From: Nostoc sp. JL33
GTDB taxonomy: Bacteria; Cyanobacteriota; Cyanobacteriia; Cyanobacteriales; Nostocaceae
Direction: 5' to 3'
Assembly (NCBI RefSeq): GCF_017114985.1
Contig: NZ_JABXKP010000039.1
Coordinates: 1 to 64,000, forward strand
Length of the DNA: 64,000 nucleotides
The position numbers and the translations under genes are program-made. The notes beneath the pieces were generated by a model, which searched no databases, was not told the origin of the DNA, and saw only the letters and a program-made list of their open reading frames with translations. This document shows positions 8,718-18,312 of the stretch, one piece after another (position 1 is the first letter of the stretch; the number at the start of each line of letters is the position of its first letter).

Positions 8718-9983
8718 TTACTGCACTTGTGTGGGGAAAGCACCAGGTTGTACAGCTATGTTAAGACTTTGCCCATTGCGACGTAATTCCATACGTAAAT
8801 CGCCCCCGACTTGGCTATTTTCTACTGCTTTTTGAACACTGCTGGCATCTGTGACTGCTTGCCCGCCAAGCTTTTGGATCACATCCCCAGCACGTATCCC
8901 TGCTTTAGCAGCTGGTGAATTTGGCACAACTTTCACAACTAATACACCTTTATCTTCATTCACACTCAAACCGCTATTGGGATCTGAGTTGATATTTTGT
9001 TTTAGCTGAGGCGTTAATCCCACCATCTGAATTCCCAGATAAGGATGTTCTACTTTGCCTGTAGCTATTAGTTGACTGGAAATGCGTTGGGCTGTGTTGA
9101 TAGGAATAGCAAAGCCTAATCCTTGTGCCCCTTGAATAATGGCTGTATTCATGGCAATCACCTCGCCACGGTAATTTAGCAGGGGCCCACCGGAGTTACC
9201 GGGATTAATCGCTGCGTCAGTTTGAATATACTCTACTCGCTTATCAGGAGCGCCAATTAGATTGCTATTGCGTCCGGTAGCACTGATGATTCCGGTAGTT
9301 ACTGTATTATCTAATCCAAGGGGGTTGCCGATCGCGATCGCCCATTCTCCGGGTAGCAGTTTATCTGAGTTACCCAAGGCTACTAACGGTAGATTGTCTG
9401 CCTGAATCTTGACAACAGCAACATCGGTCAACTCGTCTTTTCCTAAGACCTTACCTTTAAAGCTACGCCCATCCTTGAGTGTTACTGTTACTGTATCAGC
9501 ACCATCGACTACGTGGGCATTAGTGAGAATACGACCATCAGCACTAATAATAAAACCTGAACCAGTACCCCGTTCTACCCGATTCTGTGGTTGTTGTGGT
9601 ATTTGAGAGCCAAAGAAGCGTTGGAAAAATGGATCGTTAAATTCATCTGGTACCTGGGTTTTTACGGTTCGGGAAGAGTCAATTCGCACCACAGCTGGCC
9701 CGACCTTTTGCACAACCTGTGTAACAAAGTTAGGATCTGTGGCGGCTGGCAATGGAGGAGCAGCATTGACTCGACTCACTGCCAAATTAGATGCACCCTG
9801 AGACACCTCCTGAGGGTGTCCAGCCATATAGCCGCCTGCTAATGTCATACCCGATCCCAGTAGCACCAGCGATAGAGAGGCGGCAGCCTTTTTCCAGGGT
9901 GCTCGATTATGGTATTTGGCATCAGCAGTGTTGGATAAAATGCTATTTGATGGGTGTTCTCGATCGCGAGATTGGTTTTGCAT
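8718..9983 (-). CDS. htrA: HtrA/Deg-family periplasmic serine protease with PDZ domain
   Basis: ATP-independent protease for damaged periplasmic or thylakoid-lumen proteins. The 421-residue protein has a short cytoplasmic N-terminus, one membrane/signal helix (about 33–55), a trypsin-like domain with the triad visible as His in [10 protein letters not shown], Asp in LTDVAVVKI and Ser in NPGNSGGPL, then a single PDZ domain (about 310–410; [18 protein letters not shown]). One PDZ domain and the membrane anchor fit the cyanobacterial HhoA/HhoB/HtrA paralogues; which one cannot be decided by eye. Start is ATG 9983. Monocistronic, with a terminator-like hairpin downstream at 8587–8625. Confidence 0.95.
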   Translation of the reverse strand: MQNQSRDREHPSNSILSNTADAKYHNRAPWKKAAASLSLVLLGSGMTLAGGYMAGHPQEVSQGASNLAVSRVNAAPPLPAATDPNFVTQVVQKVGPAVVRIDSSRTVKTQVPDEFNDPFFQRFFGSQIPQQPQNRVERGTGSGFIISADGRILTNAHVVDGADTVTVTLKDGRSFKGKVLGKDELTDVAVVKIQADNLPLVALGNSDKLLPGEWAIAIGNPLGLDNTVTTGIISATGRNSNLIGAPDKRVEYIQTDAAINPGNSGGPLLNYRGEVIAMNTAIIQGAQGLGFAIPINTAQRISSQLIATGKVEHPYLGIQMVGLTPQLKQNINSDPNSGLSVNEDKGVLVVKVVPNSPAAKAGIRAGDVIQKLGGQAVTDASSVQKAVENSQVGGDLRMELRRNGQSLNIAVQPGAFPTQVQ

Positions 9984-10124
9984 TGCTCTCTGGAAGGATA
10001 TTTAGATGTATTACTAATGTAGATATTATTTGTGACAGTTTTGTTGCAGAGGTATTGCGTTACTGTGAAATGTTTGCTTTATTACACAAGTTGTTTTTAG
10101 ATAGCCTGGATAAATTCCTGAACA

Positions 10125-10156
10125 GCGTTATATCGCCAGGCTTGGCGATATAACGC
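10125..10156. repeat. 14-bp perfect hairpin in the htrA / Ap4A-phosphorylase spacer
   Basis: Arms GCGTTATATCGCCA and TGGCGATATAACGC with a 4-base loop GGCT. It lies between the divergent htrA and Ap4A phosphorylase genes, about 110 bases before the latter. No T-run follows, so it is more likely a dispersed palindrome than a terminator. Confidence 0.6.
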
Positions 10157-10250
10157 AGCAATAGGTAGGTTCTTCCAGGGTGTAACCACCGCCTTGTAAA
10201 TATTCTAATTAACATGCTACAAGAAATTAAAACTGTTAAAATATTTCACC

Positions 10251-11162
10251 ATGCCTGAAGGAATAAAAATGGCACAGGGGAAAATCTTACTTAAGCCTGG
10301 TACTTTATGGACAAGTGTCAAAGAGCAGACGGAACATGCTTTGCAATGCGGGGCGCTGCTGTCAATCCCGACGGAATTTGAATTTGTCGAACAGGATAAC
10401 GTGCGCTTTTTAGTGCGGATTTTGTCTACCCTGACTCGCAAAAAAGCAGCCAAGGAGAAACAGGAAAAACAATCTGCTACTTCTGGTCAAGAGTTTAATC
10501 CTTTTTTGCCCTACGAAGAGGATTTATTTGTGGCGGATATCTCCGATACCCGTGTATGTATTTTAAATAAATTCAACGTTGTTGATTATCACCTGCTAAT
10601 CATCACCCGTGCCTTCGAGGAACAGGAAAGCTTGCTGACTCTGGAAGATTTTACAGCTATGTGGGCATGTTTAGCTGATTTTGATGGTTTAGCATTTTAC
10701 AACAGTGGTAAAACCGCAGGTGCGAGTCAGCGACACAAGCACTTGCAATTAGTGCCATTACCACTTGCACCTCTAGGGCCGCAGATACCTATTGAACCTC
10801 TGCTCACATCAGTACAATTTCAGAACTCGAACTCCATACCAAAACTTCCTTTTATACACGCTTTCGCACCACTAAATTCTAATTGGGTGCAGTCCCCGTT
10901 CACAGCAGGCCAAGGAACACTGGAAGTTTATCGCACCTTGCGACATGCTGTGGGTTTAGATGCAAGGCAATCTTGTGCTTACAATCTGCTAGCGACACGA
11001 GAATGGATGTTGATCGTACCGCGATCGCAGGAGCATTTCCAGTCTATCTCTGTGAATTCATTAGGATTCGCTGGTGCTTTGCTAGTGCGGAATGCAGCAG
11101 AAATGGAGATTCTCAAAGCCCAAGGGCCGATGACCATCCTCAAGAATGTTGCTGTATCCTAA
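10251..11162 (+). CDS. ATP adenylyltransferase (diadenosine tetraphosphate phosphorylase)
   Basis: Cleaves Ap4A with phosphate to ADP and ATP, clearing a stress-associated dinucleotide. The 303-residue protein belongs to the HIT superfamily phosphorylase branch: catalytic histidine motif HKHLQLVPLPL near residue 163, preceded by the conserved YNSGKTAGASQRHKHL context, and a DUF4922-type C-terminal half with YNLLATREWMLIVPR. The first ATG is at 10251; an ATG at 10269 (MAQGKILLKPG) is an equally plausible start. Monocistronic. Confidence 0.88.
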   Translation: MPEGIKMAQGKILLKPGTLWTSVKEQTEHALQCGALLSIPTEFEFVEQDNVRFLVRILSTLTRKKAAKEKQEKQSATSGQEFNPFLPYEEDLFVADISDTRVCILNKFNVVDYHLLIITRAFEEQESLLTLEDFTAMWACLADFDGLAFYNSGKTAGASQRHKHLQLVPLPLAPLGPQIPIEPLLTSVQFQNSNSIPKLPFIHAFAPLNSNWVQSPFTAGQGTLEVYRTLRHAVGLDARQSCAYNLLATREWMLIVPRSQEHFQSISVNSLGFAGALLVRNAAEMEILKAQGPMTILKNVAVS

Positions 11163-11556
11163 TTAAGTAGTAGTTTTTCACTCCCCCCATCTGTGAGAGT
11201 TTACAGTGTAGGGAAAATTATTAATTCTGTATTTCTTTAATCGGTTCAATTACGGGTGCTTTATTCATCCCCAACTAGTATGTATAAATCACTGCAAGCA
11301 AAACTCAAACTACAATCTTAATTTCTGACTATTTGTATAAATACATCAGTAATTGATGGGATACATATATGTAAATTTATTTATCTCATCTTCTGATTTG
11401 AATTCATAATTTTTATTCCCCAACTTGTAGTAATTTATGTTATCTATCTCTATTGACATGGGATATATTAGTGAATATTATGTCAATCAATCCGGATTTC
11501 ATTTACTTGTCTGGAAATCTCTGTAAGCCAATCCAACACTATTCTCACAGCCCTAC
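11163..11556. other. AT-rich intergenic region
   Basis: About 390 bases with low GC content between the Ap4A phosphorylase and beta-lactamase-like genes, both on the + strand. No convincing hairpin, repeat or small gene was seen; it presumably holds the downstream gene's promoter. Confidence 0.55.
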
Positions 11557-12579
11557 ATGAAACCACGCTGGTTATTACTTAGTCTCACAAGTATTCTTCT
11601 ATTGTCGTCGCCAGTAAAGGCGAATTCCAACACGAATCAAGTTGACAGCGCAGATGGCGGGAGTGGAAATCAATCAGATTTACAGCTACCAGAACTTAAA
11701 TTCATTCCCCCAACTCCCTCAAGCGATTTTATCAACCCAACAGATACTCCTAAATACACTGGTATAGTTCCTCTAGGGCGTGAAATTTCGGAACTACAAA
11801 CTCCAATTAAAGCATTAATTGCTCGCTACAGATTCCTGACTGCGGGAATCTTTTTTATGGACTTACAAACAGGGGATTATTTAAATATCAATGGCGGTCA
11901 AGCTTTTTCCGCCGCTAGCACAATTAAGTATCCTATTTTAATTGCTTTGTTTCAGGGAATAGATGCAGGGAGAATCAAACTAAGTGAAACATTGGTGATG
12001 CAACGTAAACACGTTACTGGTGGTTCTGGAGATATGCAGTATCGGCGCGTGGGAACTAAGATTAGTCTTTTGGAAACTGTAACTAAAATGATGACTATTA
12101 GCGATAATACCGCTACAAATATGATTATCGACCGTTTAGGTGGTAAGGCAAATTTAAATCAGAGGTTTCGCACTTGGGGATTACAAAGTACTGTGATTCA
12201 CAATATGTTAGGAGACTTTAAAGGAACTAATAAAACTAGTGCCAAAGACTTAGTACGATTGTCAGCTTTGATTACAAATAATCAGTTAATTTCTCATAGA
12301 AGTCGCTCTCAAGTTTTAGCTATCATGATTCGTTGCCATAATAGAAGCTTACTTCCGTCTGGTTTGGGTTATGGGGCAAGTATTGCTCACAAAACAGGTA
12401 CTCTGAGGTTTGTACTGGGAGATGCGGGTATCATTGAAACACCATCAGGTAAGCGTTATTTAGCAGGAATTTTCGTGCGAAGACCGAATAATGACGAGAG
12501 AGCAACAGCTTTTATTCGTCAAGTTTCTCAGATGGCGTATGGCTACTTCGAGCAACCAAAAGTTAGCCATCTACCTTAA
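11557..12579 (+). CDS. Class A beta-lactamase-like serine hydrolase
   Basis: Exported 340-residue protein of the penicillin-recognising serine enzyme fold. A signal peptide covers the first ~22 residues (LLLSLTSILLLSSPVKA). Active-site motifs are all present in order: SxxK as STIK near residue 127, SDN as SDNTATN near 187, and KTG as HKTGTL near 275. The glutamate of the omega loop used by true class A lactamases for deacylation is not obvious, so it may be a peptidoglycan-active or non-lactamase hydrolase. Ends 14 bases from the convergent cbiO. Confidence 0.85.
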   Translation: MKPRWLLLSLTSILLLSSPVKANSNTNQVDSADGGSGNQSDLQLPELKFIPPTPSSDFINPTDTPKYTGIVPLGREISELQTPIKALIARYRFLTAGIFFMDLQTGDYLNINGGQAFSAASTIKYPILIALFQGIDAGRIKLSETLVMQRKHVTGGSGDMQYRRVGTKISLLETVTKMMTISDNTATNMIIDRLGGKANLNQRFRTWGLQSTVIHNMLGDFKGTNKTSAKDLVRLSALITNNQLISHRSRSQVLAIMIRCHNRSLLPSGLGYGASIAHKTGTLRFVLGDAGIIETPSGKRYLAGIFVRRPNNDERATAFIRQVSQMAYGYFEQPKVSHLP

Positions 12580-12593
12580 TTATTGACGTTTAT

Positions 12594-13427
12594 TCAGAAA
12601 AAATTACGAAATAGCTCTAATATCCGTTTTCGGACTCGTTCTATAACTACTTCTTCCTCAGCAGATAGCCCATCAAATAACATCTCATACATCAATGGTA
12701 CGCCCAACTCTAACTCTTCTAAAAGTGTACGCTGGCTAAATACATCTTGTGGTTTACCTTCTAGCATCAGTCGCCCTTTATCCATGACAAAAACCCAATC
12801 TGCCCAACGATAAACTAGATCCAAATCGTGGGTTGCCATTACTAAAGTAGTTCCATCTTGATGAATTTTTTTCAGGGTTGCTATCAAGTTCCGAGTATGT
12901 TTTATATCTAAATATGCAGTTGGCTCATCTAACACCAACAGTTCCGGTTGCAATACCATCACATCAGCTATAGAAACTCGCTTTTTTTGTCCTAAACTCA
13001 GATGATGCACTGGTCTTTCTGCTAAAGTAGTCAACCCAAATTCAACTAATGCTTGCTCTACTCGGTCTTTAATTTCTGGTTCTGGTAAACCCAAATTACA
13101 CAAACCGTAAGATATATCTTCTTCAACAGTAGAAGCTACTAATTGTTGTTCTGGATCTTGAAATACTAGTCCAACCTTCTGCCGTAAGCTACCAAGATAA
13201 TTTCTGTTATAAATTAACGGTTCACCACGCCAACGTACAATGCCAGAATCAGGTTTATATAGACCGTTGGCTAATAAGAAGAGTGTCGTTTTCCCACAAC
13301 CATTCTGACCAATTAATGCACACCTCTTGCCAGATGGAATTTTCAGGGTTAAACCATTCAAAGCTGATTCCTGTGCGCCTGAATAGGTGTAATATACCTG
13401 CTCAAATTCGAGTAAATATTCCTGCAT
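12594..13427 (-). CDS. cbiO: Cobalt ECF transporter ATP-binding protein
   Basis: ATPase that powers the CbiMNQO cobalt importer. The 277 residues hold Walker A GQNGCGKTTL near residue 39, the signature LSLGQKKRVSIAD near 146, Walker B LLVLDEPTAYLD, and the H-loop MATHDLD. Last gene of the operon, overlapping cbiQ by 26 bases. Nickel homologues (NikO) are alike; cobalt is inferred from the cobalamin riboswitch upstream of the operon. Confidence 0.94.
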   Translation of the reverse strand: MQEYLLEFEQVYYTYSGAQESALNGLTLKIPSGKRCALIGQNGCGKTTLFLLANGLYKPDSGIVRWRGEPLIYNRNYLGSLRQKVGLVFQDPEQQLVASTVEEDISYGLCNLGLPEPEIKDRVEQALVEFGLTTLAERPVHHLSLGQKKRVSIADVMVLQPELLVLDEPTAYLDIKHTRNLIATLKKIHQDGTTLVMATHDLDLVYRWADWVFVMDKGRLMLEGKPQDVFSQRTLLEELELGVPLMYEMLFDGLSAEEEVVIERVRKRILELFRNFF

Positions 13428-14214
13428 TTCGCCAAATTTCTAATCCTATTAATCCTACACAGCCAGAAATTGCTTCGATGATATATCGCCTTTGGGGACG
13501 ATAGCGGCGAGGATGCCAAACTCGAAATTCACCCATAAAACCGCGTGCTTCCAGTCCGAGAGAGAACTGACTATATCGTTGCAAGGTTCGCTGTAATAGT
13601 TGTCCGATTAGTAGTGCTAAACTTTTCATACCACTACGCCAAGTGATGTAGCCACCACGGGAATTTTGGGCTGTCCATAATTCATTGGCTGTGTTCAGCA
13701 GAATGAAAATAAACCGATACATTAGTAATAACAAATCCGTTAAAAGCGCTGGAAATCGCAAGTAACACAGAGTTTGTAAAATTTCTGTAAAAGGGACGGT
13801 TAACATGAGAAAATATAAGCAAGAACCAGAGGCTAATGCTCTGGTTAAAATTCCCCATGCTTGGATACTGCCACTATGACTGATATAAATATAGAAGTGT
13901 CCGAGAGTTAGTCCATACCACGAATCTAATTGTACGCTTTGCAAATCAGCGATGCCAACTCCATTCACCATTAGCGCTGGTAAACTTGTCAAACAAAAAA
14001 CTATGGTGAACAATAACAACCGGAAATAAATACCAGCCGGAATTCTTGCATAAATAACTGTCCAAACACCCATCCAAAGCGCCATCAATATTTGCACTAG
14101 CGGATGGGTAGCAAGGGAAATAGCAAGAGCAGTAAATGCAAAAATCAGTTTATGTTCTGGTGGCAATTTTCGCAGTCGATTAGTGTAAGCTAAAGTGTCT
14201 AGTTGTAGGCTCAT
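13402..14214 (-). CDS. cbiQ: Cobalt ECF transporter transmembrane component
   Basis: Polytopic permease (T component) of 270 residues that couples CbiO ATP hydrolysis to the CbiM substrate channel. It has about five hydrophobic stretches and the ECF-T signature region with an Ala-Arg-Gly motif, seen here as LGLEARGF near residue 220, which contacts the ATPase. It overlaps cbiN by four bases (ATGA) and cbiO by 26, so translational coupling is likely. Confidence 0.93.
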   Translation of the reverse strand: MSLQLDTLAYTNRLRKLPPEHKLIFAFTALAISLATHPLVQILMALWMGVWTVIYARIPAGIYFRLLLFTIVFCLTSLPALMVNGVGIADLQSVQLDSWYGLTLGHFYIYISHSGSIQAWGILTRALASGSCLYFLMLTVPFTEILQTLCYLRFPALLTDLLLLMYRFIFILLNTANELWTAQNSRGGYITWRSGMKSLALLIGQLLQRTLQRYSQFSLGLEARGFMGEFRVWHPRRYRPQRRYIIEAISGCVGLIGLEIWRNAGIFTRI

Positions 14215-14519
14215 TCTTCACGTTTTTGTTGTTGGGAACGTCCTTTATACAACCCAATTGCATAACCGACTACTCCAGCACCCAAAGCTGCTTGCGAGGC
14301 AAATAATAAGCTTGCTATTTCACCACTAGCTGGCTCCAAAAATGATTTAAACCAGGGTTTATATCCAGGTTGTATTTCACTAATAGCTTTTTTGGCATTA
14401 TCATCGGAACCAGCAAATTGTCCACCACGTACAAATATTAACGGCGCAACTGCTAAAGCTAATACAGCTACCACCAACACCCAGTTACTCAACCCTTTTT
14501 TAGATTGACTCATTGCCAC
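14211..14519 (-). CDS. cbiN: Cobalt transport protein CbiN
   Basis: Small accessory subunit (102 residues) with an N-terminal and a C-terminal membrane helix and a periplasmic loop carrying [20 protein letters not shown], the conserved CbiN signature. CbiN associates with CbiM and stimulates metal loading. It overlaps cbiM by 20 bases and cbiQ by four. Confidence 0.94.
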   Translation of the reverse strand: MAMSQSKKGLSNWVLVVAVLALAVAPLIFVRGGQFAGSDDNAKKAISEIQPGYKPWFKSFLEPASGEIASLLFASQAALGAGVVGYAIGLYKGRSQQQKREE

Positions 14520-15276
14520 TTCCTCGTTTGATTAATTTCAACAATTCCAATTCTTGAGGATTATAAGATTGCAGCCAATTCCATACCAACACAGTTAGCA
14601 ATCCTTCACTAATTGCTAAGGGAACTTGAGTAATGGCAAAAATTCCAGCGAATTTGGTAAAGGAAGCAATAAACCCACCAACAGGTGCAGGAAAAGCTAG
14701 GGCGAGTTGGATAGAAGTGATAACGTAAGTGAGTAAATCGGCGATCGCAGCTGCTAGAAATATGGCAATTTTTTGTTTACCACCCAACTTTATTGTCAGA
14801 TTATATATCCAGTAAGCCGCAAATGGCCCAGCGATCGCCATCGAAAAAGCATTTGCACCCAGCGTCGTCAAGCCGCCATGCGCTAGTAACAAAGCTTGAA
14901 ACAACAATACTAAACTACCCAAAACCGACATAGCAAGGGGGCCAAACAGCACCGCACCTAACCCTGTCCCCGTAGGATGAGAACAACTACCGGTGACGGA
15001 AGGGATTTTCAACGCTGACAGCACGAAAGTAAAAGCACCAGCCAAGCCCAGCAGTAGTTTCAGTTCCGGGTTAGCTTGGGTAATCCGAGTCAGACTACGC
15101 AATCCTAGTAGAAAAAATGGTAATGCCACAATCCACCAAAAAATTGCCCACTGGACTGGTAAAAAACCTTCCATAATGTGCATCGCGTAGGCGGGTTTGG
15201 GTAAACCAACAACTAGATAAAAACTGATAGCTGCCATCAGCGTTAGACTAACTAACGCCTGTTTTTTTCTTTTCAT
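14500..15276 (-). CDS. cbiM: Cobalt-binding membrane component CbiM
   Basis: Substrate-specific (S) component of the cobalt importer, 258 residues. It begins with a cleavable signal peptide (about 1–31, ending PAYA), after which the mature protein would start MHIMEGFLP; the His at mature position 2 is the known metal ligand, and exposure of the new N-terminus is essential in this family. Several membrane helices follow, with the conserved [16 protein letters not shown] loop near residue 95 that holds further ligands. First gene of a tightly overlapping cbiM–N–Q–O operon, preceded by a cobalamin riboswitch at about 15310–15502. Confidence 0.95.
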   Translation of the reverse strand: MKRKKQALVSLTLMAAISFYLVVGLPKPAYAMHIMEGFLPVQWAIFWWIVALPFFLLGLRSLTRITQANPELKLLLGLAGAFTFVLSALKIPSVTGSCSHPTGTGLGAVLFGPLAMSVLGSLVLLFQALLLAHGGLTTLGANAFSMAIAGPFAAYWIYNLTIKLGGKQKIAIFLAAAIADLLTYVITSIQLALAFPAPVGGFIASFTKFAGIFAITQVPLAISEGLLTVLVWNWLQSYNPQELELLKLIKRGSGNESI

Positions 15277-15309
15277 AATCTGTACCTCGCAGATTTATGT
15301 AAACGAATT

Positions 15310-15502
15310 GATTCTAACCGGCGGGCATCCTGACTCACTCAATTTTGGATTTCGGATTTCAGATTTTGGATTTTCAGATGGCTTCCTAATCCAAAATTTA
15401 AAATCTAAAATCTAAAATCGGTTTACAGTTGCGGGACAGCGCCGGATTTACACCGGACTTTCCCCCTTGCGTCCGATGGCTGCTCCCCATCAGAACCGAT
15501 TG
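15310..15502 (-). promoter_or_regulatory. Cobalamin (B12) riboswitch upstream of cbiMNQO
   Basis: Reading leftwards, the core shows the B12-element hallmarks: GGAGCAGCCATCGGACGC, the loop region AAAGTCCGGTGTAAATCCGG, then GCGCTGTCCCGCAACTGTA, closed by an AATCGGTT / AACCGATT stem, and finally the distal conserved box GTCAGGATGCCCGCC near 15320. It controls the cobalt importer, turning it off when adenosylcobalamin is plentiful. Between the core and the distal box lies an AT-rich palindromic insert (about 15345–15420) made of ATTTTAGATTTT-type repeats; see findings. The 5' boundary is approximate. Confidence 0.9.
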
Positions 15503-15508
15503 GAGTAA

Positions 15509-15865
15509 CTATATCACCATTACCAATTTTGAGCAGCGATTTTTTATAATGGGAGTGTAAACTTCGACAAACTTATCTACCCATTGCTGAGAAGGTGCGC
15601 GGCTTCCTTGAACAACTTCAACTAGATGAATAATTTTTGCCACTGTTGTCTGATCAGCAGTGTATGTGACTTTTACCTCTAAAAAGCCAGTTTGATTTAA
15701 TGTTCCCACAAAAATGCGATCGCTTATTTCTTTATCTTCAGGGATAAATTCTCCCGTAATTGGCGATTGGTTAATTGCTGAATTTCCAGATCCCACCACT
15801 CCATCTAAAGCAACACTGGGACATCTAGCAAAATCCTCCGTACTATTATCATAAATTCGAATCAA
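15509..15865 (-). pseudogene. Fragment of a heavy-metal P1B-type ATPase (actuator domain)
   Basis: About 85 residues in the middle match the actuator region of zinc/cadmium/lead-type ATPases: [15 protein letters not shown] contains the TGE dephosphorylation motif, followed by [15 protein letters not shown] and [19 protein letters not shown]. The transmembrane, phosphorylation (DKTG) and nucleotide-binding domains are absent on both sides, and the ends read into unrelated sequence. It is a deletion remnant next to the kinase remnant, not a working pump. Confidence 0.8.
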
Positions 15866-16430
15866 TTATCTTCGGCAAGTCTTCTAAACTATAATCCAAG
15901 TCGATTTCTTCGGCGTGGTCTTTGATTTCATCACTCGCATTTGGGAGGCTTGATTGATAGAGTTTTAAGTGTTCGATAATATCACTAAACGTTAGTTTAG
16001 CTTGTTTAAGACTGGCAGCAATAAACCCAAGGGGATTATTCATTTCGTGAGCTACACCAGCAACTAAGTTACCCAGTGCAGACATTTTTTCACTTTGCAC
16101 CATTTGTAATTGGGCGTTTTGCAGTTCTTGCTCTGCCCGTTTGCGTTCACGAAGTGCAGCTTGCTGTTCGCTGATATCCTGCACATTACCAAGAATTACC
16201 GCCTTCTTGTCGAGAACAATGTTGGTCAGCGTAATATCGGTAGATTGTAGAAGCGAGACTGAGTAGTATTCAACTCATCCAATGACTGCTCTAGCTGTTG
16301 GGCATAGTTGTGCGATCGCTCATACAGTTGAGCATTTTCCAGAGAAATGGCAGCTTGAGCGCAAACTAAATTGAGCAGTTCGACGCGATCGCTTGTGAAC
16401 TCTCCAAGAGTTTGATTTGAGTGCTTTAGC
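15849..16430 (-). pseudogene. Remnant of a GAF/PAS sensor histidine kinase
   Basis: The upstream part (about 16230–16430) encodes the end of a GAF domain (CAQAAISLENAQLYERSHNY) and then LEQSLDELNTTQSRF, after which a frame change and deletion lead into a PAS tail (DKKAVILGNVQDISEQ) and a dimerisation/phosphoacceptor domain with the H-box GVAHEMNNPLGFI. The reading frame stops before any ATP-binding (N, G1, G2) motif. Both ends are missing, so it is a non-functional fragment of a multi-sensor kinase. Confidence 0.8.
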
Positions 16431-16465
16431 GCTGGCTACAAACCTATCAAACTTAACTTAACATA

Positions 16466-17971
16466 CTACTCCTGACTGGGAGCAGCAGGTTGCGATTGAG
16501 GTTGTTGGCGTATACGGCGCAAAGAGTCCCGCAACTTGTTCTGGCTAGTGTTATCTCTTCGCCGCCGCCGATTTGTGGTTACTTGTGGCTTTTGTGATGA
16601 ATCGGTAGCCGCTCGTTCCGGCGCGATGGGGCGTAAGGAATCACTTGCACTTCCTTGAGTGCGAGTTGTCCTAGCTTCAGATGATGAGCTTGTAGCAGGA
16701 CTTCCCCCTGTTTGAGGTTCCAGTCGGCGACTAAATCCAGATATTGCTGGTCTTGTGGCTGTAGCTTCATTAGATGAGGGTGTCAACTCTCTGCGCCTAC
16801 GTCGTTTTGGAGCTTCCTCTGTGGAGTTGGCAGTAGTTGCTGCCTGCTGAGTTCTCTGTTCTGCTTCTCTTTGGGTTTTCCGTTCTTGAACTTGGCGCGA
16901 TCGCCGTGAACCTTTTATGGCAAATTCAGTGGCTATAGATACTCCTTGTCTACCACCTTCTGCGGGTTTTAATTTCCACTCACGCGCTTGTCTGGCGGTT
17001 TCTTCATCTAATTCGCGGTTTCCACTGGAGCGAGCAATCCGCACATTGGTAACATTGCCTTGTGCATCAGTATCGACAGCTACTTCTACTCTGCCTTCGA
17101 CTCCTCGCCGTCTTGCTGCCTCTGGATACTTGGCATTACATTCGCGGCAGGCTGCACGACCATTACCATCACCTGAACTGTTAATTTTTGGAGGTGTTGG
17201 TGCTGTTGGCGCTGTTGCTACTGTCGGACGGTTTCCTACTCCATTGCCAATACCACTACCAATACCACTGCCAGTTCCACTACCAATACCACTACCAGTT
17301 CCACTGCCAACTCCACTACCAATGCCGCTACCGGTACCAGTACCAGTCCCAGTGCCAATGCCACCGCCAGTCCCAGTACCAGTCCCAGTACCAGTCCCAG
17401 TACTGCTGCTTGTACCTACAGGAATACCACTACCTGAGCCTAAACCAACACCAGAGCCGCCACCACCACCACCGCCACCCGTCGAACTTGCTTTGGAATC
17501 TTCAGATAGAGATGATTGTGGAATCGGTGCAGATTTCACAGGAACTTCTGGTGCTACTCGTGGAATCGGTGCAGATTTCACAGGAACTTCTGGCTTGGTA
17601 GCAATTGCTTTTGGCGGTGTATTTGTCGGCTGTGGCTTCTGAGCGACTGCTGTAATCTGTTCAAATTGCTGCTGAACTTTTTCTACTGGTGGAGCTTCTA
17701 TAGACTGTTTTTGGACAACTTCTGGTTGTTTTTTTATTTCTTCTGGAATCTGTGCAATTGGTTTTTCTGGTTCCGCAGTCGGAGAATCTACGATCGCCAA
17801 CTCTATTGCGTCATCTTCTGGTGTGGGCACTCTCGTAAAATAATTACTTATGCCTGAGGACAGTACGCCGATATGCAGCGCCAGTGAACCGATCAGACTG
17901 TAAGTCAGAAAAGACTTGAGAGCCTCAACTTCTTTGGAACGTTGCTCGACAGTAATGCCGGAAAAGCTCAT
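16466..17971 (-). CDS. tonB: TonB-family energy transducer with glycine-repeat linker
   Basis: 501 residues; transmits proton-motive force from ExbB–ExbD to outer-membrane receptors. One N-terminal membrane helix (about 22–42) is followed by a Pro/Glu-rich stretch (about 50–150), a Gly/Ser/Thr dipeptide-repeat linker (about 165–250, GTGTGTG and GSGIGSG units), a TonB C-terminal domain (about 275–360; YPEAARRRGVEGRVEVAVDT), and then an unusual basic, Ser/Arg/Gln-rich tail of ~140 residues. Most TonB proteins end at the globular domain. It is divergent from exbB across a 341-base spacer, which supports the assignment. Two cysteines (CRECNAKYP) precede the domain. Confidence 0.88.
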   Translation of the reverse strand: MSFSGITVEQRSKEVEALKSFLTYSLIGSLALHIGVLSSGISNYFTRVPTPEDDAIELAIVDSPTAEPEKPIAQIPEEIKKQPEVVQKQSIEAPPVEKVQQQFEQITAVAQKPQPTNTPPKAIATKPEVPVKSAPIPRVAPEVPVKSAPIPQSSLSEDSKASSTGGGGGGGGSGVGLGSGSGIPVGTSSSTGTGTGTGTGTGGGIGTGTGTGTGSGIGSGVGSGTGSGIGSGTGSGIGSGIGNGVGNRPTVATAPTAPTPPKINSSGDGNGRAACRECNAKYPEAARRRGVEGRVEVAVDTDAQGNVTNVRIARSSGNRELDEETARQAREWKLKPAEGGRQGVSIATEFAIKGSRRSRQVQERKTQREAEQRTQQAATTANSTEEAPKRRRRRELTPSSNEATATRPAISGFSRRLEPQTGGSPATSSSSEARTTRTQGSASDSLRPIAPERAATDSSQKPQVTTNRRRRRDNTSQNKLRDSLRRIRQQPQSQPAAPSQE

Positions 17972-18312
17972 AGCTATTGCTACCTATTCTCACTAATTCA
18001 GTCATATTAGAATGTACGGTTACAAATATCAAGTCAACAATTAAAATTTATTCGGATAGCCTTACGGAACCCTGCACTAGCAAAAACATCTTTTAAAACC
18101 ACCAATATCATGGTTTTTGGACAAAATTAATTTTTGTTTCAATTAAATAAAATTAATTTATGTAAAGAAATGAACAATTAAATAAAAATTATCAGCATTA
18201 CATTTGAAAAAATTATCATTATATTTTATATTTTATTGAGAAAAACTTTCAGCTTTCCTCTAGATTCTGGTAGTCTGATTTTGTATTGTGGATGACGTTA
18301 TAGAGGCACTAC
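17972..18312. other. Divergent tonB / exbB promoter region
   Basis: AT-rich spacer from which both transcription units start. It holds the possible Fur-type sites listed separately and no gene. Confidence 0.6.
18186..18231. promoter_or_regulatory. Possible Fur-binding region between tonB and exbB
   Basis: Two partly repeated AT-rich sites, AAATTATCAGCATTACATTT and AAAATTATCATTATATTTTA, read on the other strand as TGATAATTTT blocks that resemble the GATAAT hexamers of Fur boxes. Iron control of TonB/ExbBD would fit known biology. By-eye similarity only in very AT-rich DNA. Confidence 0.3.

Noticed and set aside
16917..17642. 241-codon open frame on the + strand, Pro/Val-rich
   Set aside because: It is the complement of the tonB Gly-repeat region; low-complexity DNA keeps several frames open. 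TonB motifs are on the - strand.
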